Part shown: positions 37,437 to 48,740 of the stretch, one piece after another
How positions within the stretch are numbered: the first letter of the stretch is position 1
How the letters are laid out: every line of letters begins with the position of its first letter
Origin: Branchiostoma floridae
Lineage: Eukaryota > Chordata > Leptocardii > Amphioxiformes > Branchiostomatidae
NCBI RefSeq assembly: GCF_000003815.2
Contig: NC_049986.1
Location: forward strand, 17,516,046-17,580,045
Direction of reading: 5' to 3'
Length of the DNA stretch: 64,000 nucleotides
Notes under the pieces: generated by a model
Databases searched by the model: none
Told to the model about the DNA's origin: nothing
The model's input: the letters and a program-made list of their open reading frames with translations, nothing else
Made by a program: the position numbers and the translations under genes

Positions 37437-38070
37437 TTAACTATCCAAGCGGGGACGATATAGTCACAGCTTTCAAAACGGGGATTGAAATGTAACCAAA
37501 AAGGATCTATTTTACGATGGGTATATTGCAACCTAACAACGCTAAAAGCAATAGCAGCGAATCAGAACATTATAACCCGGAACTTTTTCATGCCTACCTT
37601 AAAAATTAGTACTAAGTTTTAACGGCTACAATGTTTCCTGTTTATTGACGAAGCGTAAAACAATAGATATATCTTGTACCGCCTTCTCTGAGGTGCGCTT
37701 ATCGGGTAGTTTAGTTGATATTTTTGATCATGCATCATATACTGGGCGATGTTAAATTCAGTATCTCCGGTAACAGTCCTGGTTATATTGACCTCTTATT
37801 TTCTTTTTCCAAAATGTGACTAGACATTACATCTCCGAGGTTTATACTACTCTAATTAGATACAAAAATAAAGGACTTTGCCCTTTCATCTTGTATGCAG
37901 ATACACACCAACATGTGTTGTATCAATCACACACGAATATATTGCCATTTTAACAAAAAGAACTAGTCTATATTGTGACACGCTGTAACTATTGTGGGGA
38001 AATAAGATATACATAGTACATAGGTAGAATGATCTAGCAAGACCTCAAAATTAACCCAAACACGACTGCG
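37437..38070 (+). repeat. Diverged direct repeat, copy A
   Basis: Sequence from TAACTATCCAAGCGGGGACG to the GTAGAATGATCTAGCAAGAC region is collinear with 39127-40022. Shared blocks include TGCCTACCTTAAAAA, AACGGCTACAATGTTTCCTG and AACAGTCCTGGTT, with substantial divergence. No coding potential is seen. Confidence 0.75.
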
Positions 38071-39126
38071 TACTAGTTACCACTCGTACATTGCAATTGA
38101 CCAGTATTTATTTTCTTTCTGAGTACCTATCGTAATCCACAATGTATGGGTTACATGAGTTATTACCTCGTAAGCTACCATTTCTTAAGCTGGCTCTATC
38201 TCACTCCTATACAAGGGAAGAATGACACTTAAATACACAGACATGTCACTTGATGACAATGTTTTATTCACTTTAGAAGAACCAACATTCAATGCTATAC
38301 CTGTGTCCGATTAAATGGTCATGTTTGAGAAATGGCTGTGTGTTGTCATATAAAAATATATTCTGTGTATAAAAATCACTATAAAAAACAAACACTCAAT
38401 GCTACACTTGTGTATATATATATCTATTGTACAGTGGTCAAAGCTAACCTGTTCATTGTCTCTTTTTGTATGTCACCTGATATGCCCGGCGTGTGCTTAA
38501 ACCTAAAACTTACGTCAGGTCTACGCGTGCGTATTATCAAGATTCTCAAACCCATTGCCGATAATAACAACAGCCTGGGTCACGACATTCGCCAGACCTG
38601 AACGGTATTGTCTATTGATAGTGCCGGTACCACTTTGTATCGGTGGCATCTGCAACTGATTGGAGCAAGATGCCGCCGTGCAAATTAATGACGGGATCTT
38701 CTCTTTGTATCTAACTCGAAGCTCGGTATGTGGCCCAGACGTGCCAGGCGCTGTCTGTATGCGTCTAGTACCCGTGTCCCCAGACGGTCAAACCACTCGC
38801 GCATTGTGCGAAGAGATACGCAGGGTCACACCCGGAACCCCCCCCCCCCCCCTCACCCACTCTCGCCTGGAAGGCCTGGCTCTAAACAAAAGGCAGTTCA
38901 ACAGACCGTTTCTGATTAGCACATTTACGCTTGTTGCGGGTGTGACGAAAAGCCAGCACCACATTGCACAGACGACACAGACTTGTCATTTCCATGGTGG
39001 TCCAGTGACAATAAATCATGCGGTCTGCTTTTAATACAAGGAATTCCCGCTTTTACAGGAGTTACGCTTTTACATCAACACAGCTTGTCGTTCAAATTCA
39101 TTCCTTTCAAAACATTGTTTCTGTCG

Positions 39127-40022
39127 TAACTATCCAAACGGGGGCGATTCAGACGCAACCAACTATCAAAACGGGAGATTGAGATGTACCTATCAAAAAG
39201 GGGGTACTTTACGATTGCTATATTGCAACCTAAAAACGCTAAAAACAACAATAGCGAATCAAAACATTTAAACCCTTTTATGCCTACCTTAAAAACTAGT
39301 GCTAAGTTTAACGGCTACAATGTTTCCTGTTAATTGACGAAGCGTATTTAAATAATGAATTCTTGGACCGTTTTTCTTGTGGTGTGCTTCAACAGTCGGC
39401 CGTATGATTTTCGCCCGTACTGATATTATCTAATCTTTTAACAATAATAAGTGACACTGTTCCCTTTCAGCTTGTCATTGATCCGGGATGTATCAGTACA
39501 ATTATGGGAATATGGTGTCGCGATCCATATTTTCTAAGACATCGGCGAAATGAACTTGCGATGTATAAACGATAAATAACTCGCAACTCGCCCTGATAAT
39601 CCGTCTCAAACTAGGCATCTTATCCACTATCTAGTGATTAATCGAATAGTTTAGTTGATTTTTGTTTATCATGCATCAAATACTGAGTCATTTCAAATTA
39701 AAAACTTCCGTCAACAGTCCTGGTTTTACTGACCCCCTATTTACTTGTTCCCAAATGTGTCTAAATGGGGATTGCTACTCTGAGGTATATACTGCTCTAA
39801 TTAGATACAAAATAAAACACGTTTGTATCCACTCCGCCACATTTATCTTCTATCAAAACACATACCAACATGTCTTGTAACAACCACACACGAATGTATT
39901 GACATTTTAACAGAGAGAACTAGGGTATCCATGTTACACGCTGCAACTATAGCGGGAAAGAAATGCATTGTGCATAGGTAGAATGATCTAACAAAACCTC
40001 ATGATTTGACCCAAACATGGCA
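39127..40022 (+). repeat. Diverged direct repeat, copy B
   Basis: Second copy of the 37437-38070 block, about 1.7 kb downstream in the same orientation and longer by internal insertions. Termini do not show TG..CA or a primer-binding site, so it does not read as an LTR pair. Confidence 0.75.
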
Positions 40023-40659
40023 GAAACGATTTAAGGTTCACGATTCACTCTGGCACTCCGTTCTCAACTTGAATGTTTAACGTGAGTCGGTGGGGAAGAG
40101 GGTTGGTACAATTTGGCAAAGAAAAGGCACGGGACATGACACTACATGAGCACGGTTTGGAGATTTTTAAAGCCGAAACCATGGAGGCGAAAAATCTGGT
40201 TGTGGTTCAAAGATGCCAGAGATCAGGGGAGGATGTTTGGCCAAATCTGCTGCAATTAGCTGTCACAGAAAATGAGTTACGCCCAGGGCTGGGGCCAGGG
40301 TAGCCTGACTAAAATCAAGCCCCTAGCGGCCGGCCCTACAATTGCCGCCACCCTAGGGGGGAGGGGGTCATTAAGCCAAGCCGGCGAGAGAGCTTGTGTA
40401 AACACAGGCTAGGGCCAGGGGGTACGTATGAAATGTCAGAGTGGCCTTGACTGCACTGTAGGTGTACGGAACGAAGAGTAGAACAGATGGCAAAAATTAT
40501 CGTGGTGATTCTCAGAATCCGGCGATGTGACAAATTTAGTCACTGTGTCAGATAGATACTAGTAGTATGTCGACCAAACACCTAGAAAACCACGACAACG
40601 GAACTTTTATGCATGTTTCACGAAAATTCAAAACTTCACATCTAAACTTTTACGCTAAC

Positions 40660-40695
40660 CAAGGAGCTTTTATCACTGATCATAAAAGTTCCTTG
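40660..40695. mobile_element. Ultra-short palindromic insertion, 36 bp
   Basis: CAAGGAGCTTTTAT pairs with ATAAAAGTTCCTTG (one mismatch). The 7-bp direct repeat CGCTAAC flanks it (40653-40659 and 40696-40702). Confidence 0.75.
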
Positions 40696-41029
40696 CGCTA
40701 ACAGAGATGGGGTTTTGTGTGCGTGAAAAGTTGCGCATGAAAATCTGCGGGTGACAACATGCACATTCTCTTATTTCCCGGGGATTTGAAAAGTTTTTGT
40801 ACTTTTACATTTAAGATATTTAAACAGAACGCTCAAAATCTTTTGACACCATTAGTGTTGATAATTAGCAGGGATTTTAACCCATGTCCTATCCGGTAAC
40901 TTCCCTGGGTGGTGTCCCTGCAGACGTGTTACACGTTCGCGTATACAAGAACGGGATCCCGTCTGTATTTCCCAGTTGCCGTTATATCAGAAGGAAACTA
41001 AATCACATCCAGTATTCTAAATCCACATA

Positions 41030-41860
41030 GTATGGTGTCCCTAGGGGTAGGGGTGTACTAACGAATAAATTGACTAAGTTGGAGACGTCCACCATTCAAC
41101 TGAATGGTCTCCCTAGGGGTAGGGATGTACCAACCAACGAATAAATTGACTAAGTTGGAGACGCCCACCTTTCTCATGCAAATAAAAGCAATTAAAGAAT
41201 TAACAAAAATGGAAACAGCAAATCAACCTATGTTACTGAACATCTTTATTCATATCATAAACAAAGTAAATTCTAACGGTCATGAAAGAAAGTCAGAAAA
41301 CGAACAAGACAATAATAAAAAGTTTCTTGTAACAAGAAAATGTACAAACAGCGCTACATCAAAGACATGAAAAATATAACCTCCTTGGTTACATCAAGCT
41401 AGGGAACAAGTTCCAAAATAGTAAAGAAAAACTTTCAAAAGTAGAGATGCTACATAAAATCATGCGCGTTAAATTGATAAAAACGAGGCAAACGTGAGGC
41501 ATACAATCAATGCTTCCATAAACGAGAAACATACTAAAATTGCAGAAGATAATGCATGATGTGGTCTACCAGGAAGGGGTCGAACTGGGAACAGGACAGC
41601 TCGTCAGAACGGTTGCTCCAGCTGGGTGAATGAAATAGGGGAGGGGGCAGCGACATTGGCCGGTCTGTCTGGCAGGAACTGGTCAGTATCAAAACTACAG
41701 AACGGTTCGGCAGAGATGCCAATAGGCTGCAGCAAAACGTCCGCCAGCTCAAGCTGGAACTCAGACGTGTCAGGCTGTGTACGGAACTCGCCTTAACATA
41801 CTGTGAAAACGGCTGAACATACTCGAGAAATTGGCCTTCCAGACATGCCACGTCCTACCA
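41030..41860 (+). repeat. Segmental duplication block, copy 1
   Basis: Starts at TATGGTGTCCCTAGGGGTAG and carries two internal repeats of GTTGGAGACGYCCACC. It is matched by 42594 onward with scattered differences. A short frame near its end (WQELV..) is similar between copies, but no gene is recognised. Confidence 0.8.
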
Positions 41861-42399
41861 AGGAGGTTGAAAGAGGGGAAGGAGTCGGCTCATAATTTGT
41901 CCCTTTTGAACCATCTTCGACTCACTTTTGAAGAAAAAAACATTAACATTGGGGTGCAAATTGGTCTTGATTTACATACACCCAACCGACTATCGGCATT
42001 GTTTTTATTGTTCACTCTAATTGACAAGCAAGTATACAAAAGTAACGGTCTCCGCACTGGTGTTCCAGTGCTGAATCAATGGGTCGATAGGACACAGCAG
42101 GGTTTAACATCGCAAAACAAAGGCCGCGGCAAGGTGCTAATTTTGAGCCGACTCCTTTCATTTGAGGTCAGGTTGGGAACTGGGATCAAAATGACGTACA
42201 CCCAAAAAACAATGGCATTGTGGTGCAAAAAAGTGTTGTAAAACCAGACATGAATTTCACACAACCCTCATGAGCAAAAGGTGTGAGGCGCCATCACCAG
42301 GGTCATGAATGAGAAATAAGAGAAGAATGTAGCCTGTCTGTCCGCTAGCTAGGAAAACTGCATGTTTCTAAATGACTAAAAAAAGTGTATTTTTGCTTC

Positions 42400-42554
42400 G
42401 GAAAGATGGCCATGTTCTAAGTCAGTTAGATCCTGGGAGTAACCTGACTGTGTGGATTTGGTACTGCTCCGCCACCCTTGGAGTTTGTTGGGGTCCCCAC
42501 ATTGTCAGGCCACTCCCATGATCTAACTATTACTTAGAACATGGCCATCTTTCC
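42400..42554. mobile_element. Foldback MITE, GGAAAGATGGCCATG ends
   Basis: GGAAAGATGGCCATGTTCTA and its perfect reverse complement at 42533-42554 are the inner and outer ends of arms of about 50 bp. The element is 155 bp and lies between the two copies of the segmental duplication. Confidence 0.8.
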
Positions 42555-42593
42555 TCAGCCAATCAGGAGCGAGTATTTCTTGTGACTATATCC

Positions 42594-43800
42594 ACATAGC
42601 ATGGTGTCCCTAGGGGTAGGGGTGTACTAAGTAACGAATAAATTGACTAAGTTGGAGACGCCCACCATTCAACTGAATGGTCTCCCTTGGGGTAGGGGTG
42701 TACCAACCAACGAATAAATTGACTAAGTTGGAGACGCCCACCTTTCTCATGCAAATAAAAGCAATTAAAGAATTAACAAAAAGGGAAACAGCAAATCAAC
42801 CTATGTTACTGAACATCTTTATTCATAACATAAACAAAGGAAATTCTTACGATCATGAAAGAAAGTCAGAAAATGAACAAGACAATAATAAAGAGTTTCT
42901 TGTAACAAGAAAATGTACAAACAGCGTTACATCAAACTGTCAAAGACATGAAAGATATAACCTCCTTGGTTACATCAAGCTAAGGAACAGGCTCCAAGAT
43001 AGTAAAGAAAAACTAGTAGAGATGCTACATAAAAACATGCGAGTTAAATCGATCAATACTTCCATAAACGAGAAACAAACTAAAAATGCAGGAAGATAAT
43101 GCATGATGTGGTCTACCAGGAACGGGTCAAACTGGGAACAGGACAGCTCGTCAGAACGGTTGCTCCAGCAGGGCGAATGAAATGGGGGAGGAGGTAGGAG
43201 CGACATCGGCTGGTCTGTCTGGCAATTTCTTGTAACAAGAAAATGTACAAACAGCGTTAAATCAAACTGTCAAAGACATGAAAGATATAACCTCCTTGGT
43301 TACATCAAGCTAAGGAACAGGCTCCAAGATAGTAAAGAAAAACTAGTAGAGATGCTACATAAAAACATGCGAGTTAAATCGATCAATACTTCCATAAACG
43401 AGAAACAAACTAAAAATGCAGGAAGATAATGCATGATGTGGTCTACCAGGAACGGGTCAAACTGGGAACAGGACAGCTCGTCAGAACGGTTGCTCCAGCA
43501 GGGCGAATGAAATGGGGGAGGAGGTAGGAGCGACATCGGCTGGTCTGTCTGGCAAGAACTGGTCAGGATCAAAACTACAGAACAGTTCGGCAGAGATGCC
43601 ACCATGCTGCAGCAAAACGTTTTACACCAGCTCGAGCTGGAACTCAGACATGTCGGGTTGTGTACGGAACTCGCCTGAACATACTGTGAAAACGGCTGAA
43701 CATACTCGAGAAAATGGGCCTCCCTGAACATACTCGAGAAAATGGGCCTCCCTGAACATACTCGAGAAAATGGGCCTCCAAGACATGCCACGTCCTGCTC
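42594..43800 (+). repeat. Segmental duplication block, copy 2, with internal tandem duplication
   Basis: Matches 41030-41860. Within it 42896-43225 is repeated immediately at 43226-43555 (330-bp period, about one difference seen), which is nearly identical and therefore young. A 28-bp unit (CTGAACATACTCGAGAAAAT..) is then repeated three times at 43696-43779. Confidence 0.85.
42933..42968. mobile_element. Possible degenerate member of the CAAGG..CCTTG insertion family
   Basis: A 36-bp segment starting CAAACTGTC and ending AACCTCCTTG is flanked by GTTACAT on both sides (42926-42932 and 42969-42975). Only the right end matches the family, so it may be a decayed copy. It is also present in the other copies of the segmental duplication, where the left flank has mutated. 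Confidence 0.4.
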
Positions 43801-44593
43801 ATTTGAGGTCAGGTTGGGAACTGGGATTGATCTGACATACACCCACAGAACAATGGCATTGTGGTGCAAAAAAAGTGTTGTAAAACCAGACATGAATTTC
43901 AAACAAGCCTCATGAGGAAGCCATTTGTTTTGCATATCGATTAATCGCCTTCGAGAGAACTGTTATACGACATGGTGTGAATGAATACCTCCCGCGATGC
44001 ATTCTACCACCCTCTTGTAAGGCCACATTTGTAAGGTTTTATCCTTGATTGTATAAATAGGTAACGGGGGAATTTTTATATCGCAGCGTTGACCAAACAC
44101 CCAACGAAAGCAGTAATGATTACAGACTTCAACCCCCGTACACGCCCGACAACACGTAGAAACTAAGTTTTCTATGCTGATCATGAGTCTCCGTAAGGTG
44201 AAGATCTTATTATGCCTCCAGGTGTGGTTGTACCTATTATTTTAGACGTCATTTTCATGTCTAACAAATGAGTGCTCACATTCATCACAGAAAGTTGAGA
44301 ATGAACAAACAAGGCATAGCCACAAGTGGGAAGTACCAGAACATATCACGAGACAGATACATGATACAAACGATGAGAGACAATAGAGGCACGCCTGCGA
44401 ATGTGGTGAAATTTCACCAAATTTCACTATTTTGGTTTTTCGTCTTCTTTCATTGTATGTGACCCCGGCGGTGGAAAGACTCTCCTGTCCCGAAGTTAGC
44501 CTGGCCAATCCACGGTAGACTGGATTCCAGGTTATTTTTGTACCCGCTCGATCTTCATGGATTGCAGCGCCGTGATCTTTACTGTTACTTTGC

Positions 44594-44668
44594 TGCACCT
44601 TAAGGTGTTTGATACAAACTTCCCCAAGTGCACAGTAAACATGAACACACTCATCATGCGTTGTCGAC
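44594..44668 (+). repeat. Diverged direct repeat with 45031-45109
   Basis: GCACCTTAAGGTGTTTGATA.. through CAGTAAACATGAACACACTC is repeated as GCACCTTAGGGTGTTTGATA.. at 45031-45109. The minus-strand translations of both are similar and cysteine-containing, but other frames are equally conserved, so coding is not supported. Confidence 0.6.
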
Positions 44669-45549
44669 TTACAGTATCTTTGGTTTGGAATGTGGTAGTC
44701 ACCCTTTGAGTCGGTGTGACAAATGGGCCTGTCATGCTCACGACTCTCTACACATACACGACTTATTAGCCCCATGCAGGACTGAGTCCGGCATGTTATG
44801 ACAAATTTTCCCCTTTTAACGTTTATTTCTATGTACGTTGTAGAACCATTCGGTGCAAGCCGGGCTAAGAAAGCTACGAGAGGTGTGCCTCGATCACAAC
44901 ATTCATGTATATCCCTTAAAGATGAGTCGCGCCCTGGACCGCCTGATCAAGACAGGCACGCAGGCGAAACCCAACAAAAACATACTGTATTGTCCAAACA
45001 TTACGTAGTATAGCTTAAAGATACCGTGTTGCACCTTAGGGTGTTTGATACAAAATGTCCAAGGTATAGTACAGTAAACATGAATACACTCTTCATGTCG
45101 TGTAGACTCAAACATCAAGATGTTCTTGAGATACATAGCAGGACTGGTCTAACCATTTTAAAGCTAAGGGTACAAACCGACGTACGTGCAACTGCGAGTG
45201 CGTGGTGTCTACGTGCCACAACTGGTGCTGGTAAACGGGCTGCTAACTTCAGCTCGGTCTTGCAGATAGGGCTTTGTGGACGGTTATAATTGTTTAACTT
45301 AATTCAAGGTGAAATATGGTCAATGAGATCAGCCGTGTTGTATTTTATAAGGTCAAAGGTCACATAACAGCGTTTAACGGTTCATTTCTTATGGAATCCT
45401 ATACTGGTCTTCCCATAACTGTTGTTAGGCATAATTTGGAAAGATGTAAATGTTTTGAAGAAATATTAGACAAGTAAGAGAGGACGTGCTAGTCACAACG
45501 AGGTTTGATTAGAGGATGTAGTGCCCCACCGTTATACACATGGTTTAGC

Positions 45550-45568
45550 CAAGGATAAAAGCTCCTTG
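45550..45568. mobile_element. Ultra-short palindromic insertion, 19 bp
   Basis: CAAGGATAAAAGCTCCTTG is flanked by a perfect 7-bp direct repeat GTTTAGC (45543-45549 and 45569-45575). It is the shortest family member; the inner palindrome is partly eroded. Confidence 0.7.
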
Positions 45569-45782
45569 GTTTAGCGTTTCTGTGTTTGTTTAGATCAGAA
45601 TAAAATATGCGTTACTGATAAGTGATAACCAAAGGCATCCATGAGGGAGGGCCTCGAGGAAATAAGTACCACATAATCGCCCCCCCCCCCCCTTCACGGA
45701 GATGTAAACAAACCGCCACTGATCACTAGAACAGAACCACTCACACTCACAGAACAGAGCAGAACCATCGCGACGATAATCA

Positions 45783-45960
45783 CGCTTACCCAAAAGGATG
45801 ACATGTCTCTTCCTCCTCCTGACATAACCTTAAACTAAGATGCCCCATCTCATGTTCTCCCTGGAGCGCACCGCTTACCCAAAAGGATGACATGTCTCTT
45901 CCTCCTCCTGACATAACCTTAAACTAAGATGCCCCATCTCATGTTTTCCCTGGAGCGCCC
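45783..45960 (+). repeat. 89-bp tandem duplication
   Basis: CGCTTACCCAAAAGGATGAC.. through CCCTGGAGCGC occurs twice with an 89-bp period and very few differences. Confidence 0.85.
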
Positions 45961-46560
45961 AGCTTCCGATAATTGCCCGGCCACCCACGTCACCAAGCGG
46001 CAAGCGGGGAGGTGGCACCCCGTGGCCGGCATGGGCCCGACGAACACGTGTCCCGGTATAGGAAGTAACCCTTCAGTTTGACGTAAAAAGCTAGCAAAAT
46101 TCTTGGGACAAGGGCCCGGAAGTCCTTTTTTGGATAAAGAATAAAGTTCGGGATATGAAATCCTTTAGAGGGCAGACGTAAACAGGACTCTCGTCTAGAT
46201 CACAAACCACCAGGGCACACATCGAAAAGGTCGTCATGTACACTGAGTAGCACGGAACAAAACTAAGTCGGCATGAAGAGTGGCTTCTGTATCATGATCA
46301 TGCCCTACTTCCACGGGGAGTATTTCAAAATAGGAAAATTCCGACGAATGAGTGTCCGTTTGCGTTGTAATCACAGTTAGCACGTTTCAAGATCCATACC
46401 CTGGGAGCCAGACAGGACCGGGTAGCTAGCGAGTTTAGTTCGGGGAACCAAGCCAGTCAGCCCGCCGATCTCACATTAGCGCTCCGGGGGAGTTTAACCC
46501 GAAGGAGTTATCGCTACCCTTTTCGGGGAAAGGGCAGATGGACCTTACAAAGTTCCAGCC

Positions 46561-46986
46561 TTAAAGTTCTGCTGTTATTTTGAAAAATAGCTCAATACAC
46601 CCTTGAGCCATATCTAGTCCCTGATTCGCTACTACAATAGCCTGCTGACCAACTGTGGTGTGTTGTAGCTGGCTACCTGGGGTGGTTATCAATCCTAGGT
46701 TCTCCTCTCTCTGACCAAGGGCATTGGAGAGCCATTCTACAGTCATCCTGCCAGACCCCTGCACGATAGATATTGAGATCGGGCTACGGTGTGGTAACCA
46801 GGCTCGATCCCGTCTGATTCCCAGGGTAAAAGATCCACGAAACGCACATAACTTTGACCCGTATTTTAACTGAACCGAGAAGTTTTTACCCGCAAGTACC
46901 AACCTACCGTAACTGTCTATCTCCCTGTATGCCACAGAAGGTCGTTTAGCTCTTGATCTTCGAGCAGATGTTATAGAATGGCTTAT
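46561..46986 (-). CDS. Unrecognised open frame, no ATG start
   Basis: A minus-strand frame of about 141 codons is open from just after a stop at 46987-46989 to a stop at 46561-46563. The peptide is compositionally protein-like (basic start RRSRAKRPS, then SYGRLVLAGKNFSVQLKYG, ending ITAEL) and suggests beta-rich structure. There is no ATG near its start, so it would have to be an exon or a transposon remnant. No family is recognised. It lies antisense in the large FMO-3 interval. Confidence 0.3.
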   Translation of the reverse strand: MSHSITSARRSRAKRPSVAYREIDSYGRLVLAGKNFSVQLKYGSKLCAFRGSFTLGIRRDRAWLPHRSPISISIVQGSGRMTVEWLSNALGQREENLGLITTPGSQLQHTTVGQQAIVVANQGLDMAQGCIELFFKITAEL

Positions 46987-47441
46987 TCATATACCTACAT
47001 CAACATTGCAGCATTGGCCAGATGCCTTGATTCCTTGGAACCGCTGCCATAAACACTTATATGGCCAGGCGCAGATTATTGCAAAATATCAATGTAACAT
47101 GTAGCATGTTTGACATAATCATATTAATTTTAGTTTAATTGTATTGATATTTCTTCATGATAATACTTAACTTGTGTATCAACAACATCATACTACACAG
47201 TACATTCAGCCAACGTATCGCGACACTACGACACTAGCACATACAGCCCGGAACATCATCATGACTTACCAAGCATACAATTCCTCAATCATCTCTATCA
47301 ACATACAATACAATACGTTACAAAAAAGTCAAACAATATTACCGTCGCCATGGCAATGCTTTTTCATTGCCACACTTTTTTTCCATTGCCAATCTTGTTT
47401 CGTTTGCTGTCATTTGCCATAAGTGGTATTTATAGCGTATA

Positions 47442-48008
47442 CGCGGTCTGCCTAAACACCACGAACGACCACAAACGACTCTATTAAGCAATGTATATGG
47501 GGCAACGACCTTGTGTGAGACACTGGAGACAATGTTTATAATTTCATGAATCTAAAAAACGCAACAACTCCTACGTATTCACAAGTTATTTCGAGTTAGT
47601 CCGCTGGTTTCACGATCGAAGCAATTCTTGGCCGCCATGCTGGATCGCCCGTGCTAGGAGTCTGCATGGGGAAGTTCTTGATACCTTCCTCGGCTCTATA
47701 GACGACAGGGTGATAAAACTATGGAAGCTGTTGGTTCATAGATTATAGCATACCGCAATTCTATCATTGTCAACTTATAAAACTTGTGTTTTTCAGCCTC
47801 AAATGCAAAGAAGCACGATCCAACATGGTGGTCAAGAATTGCTTTAATCTAGAAACCGGACTAACTGGAAATAACTGGTGAATACGTAGGACTTTCTGCG
47901 TTTACTAAATTCATAAATTTATAAAGAATGTCTCCAGGGCGTACACAATGTCGTTGCTCCATATACACTGCATATTAGAGTCATTTGTGGTGTTTAGGCA
48001 GACCCGCA
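47442..48008. mobile_element. Long-arm foldback element, GCGGTCTGCCTAAACACCAC ends
   Basis: The left arm beginning near CGCGGTCTGCCTAAACACCA is mirrored by the right arm ending TGGTGTTTAGGCAGACCCGC. Similarity continues inward about 200 bp on each side (GTATATGG..CAACGAC, TCCTACGTATTCAC and GCAATTCTTG blocks). Total length is about 567 bp with no transposase. Confidence 0.8.
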
Positions 48009-48740
48009 TATGTCATAGTTGAATTAACCAAGTCCCTGCACGTAGCGTCTACCAACAGTCGGGGTGGAGTGGTTGCCAAATAAGTAAAGTCCAGAAATGA
48101 TTGTTAAGGATCCTGACTACGATGTTATTCTCTCTTTACATGTAAGCTAGGGAAGAACAGTGTTACAGTTGTAAAACTCAGTTGGACTTTCCAAGGTGTA
48201 ATATTTGATATTTTACACTGTAATCAATGATCGCATTTGATGTTTCAGATTCACAGGCTACTCAGTGTTTTGATGTTATGTCTATATGTTTGTATTAAAG
48301 TGGGTCACAACACCAGCAACTGCGCTGCCTGTGACCCACGTATATTGTACTGTTTACAATCTGAATAAAGTCAAAGTTCCATAGGGTGAGGATAGTAGAG
48401 TTTTCTTTTACATAACCAGGTTATATTACCTGCTGACGCTTTGATGACTATTTTGACGCCTATTTTCGGGTTCACCATTTATATTTTAACCATGTTGACG
48501 CAATGGCCTTGCTCACTGAGGTCATGAACTAAAAACAACACGCTTGCAATATAACAGTTATGTGACAAAGACTTGATACCCTTCTGCATCCAATATTTCC
48601 GAATGGGACAATGTATTACGCTGGCGCTTTTCTTTTCGATTTTTAATCCGCCAAGTACTGTGAATGACTTTCTATTAACTGTTTGTAGTTTTCTGAGGAA
48701 ACCTGTAAATCTATTGACCTTCCTCTGTTGTTATACGTAG

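Larger units (their letters stand above)
33072..48740. other. 15.7-kb repeat-filled interval (FMO-3 intron 1 or an exon desert)
   Basis: No FMO exon and no other recognised gene lie in this stretch. It contains a minisatellite (33805-34055), two copies of a TTTTTGGCGACGCCTC repeat (33187, 34734), a possible SINE (35500-35800), a diverged direct repeat pair (37437-38070 and 39127-40022), a multi-copy duplicated block (41030-43800), foldback elements (42400-42554, 47442-48008), two ultra-short palindromes (40660, 45550), an 89-bp tandem duplication (45783) and one unrecognised minus-strand frame (46561-46986). The rest shows nothing that can be supported. Confidence 0.6.

Noticed and set aside
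37437..40022. LTR retrotransposon with two LTRs
   Set aside because: No TG..CA ends, primer-binding site, polypurine tract or gag/pol frames, and the copies are too diverged and of unequal length.
43300..43935. 211-codon minus-strand open frame in the duplicated block
   Set aside because: It reads through tandem repeats, is low-complexity (S/F/L rich), and is open because the repeat lacks stops in that frame.
44242..44775. 177-codon cysteine-containing minus-strand frame
   Set aside because: Similarity to the copy at 45031-45109 is at DNA level in all frames; no domain pattern could be defended.
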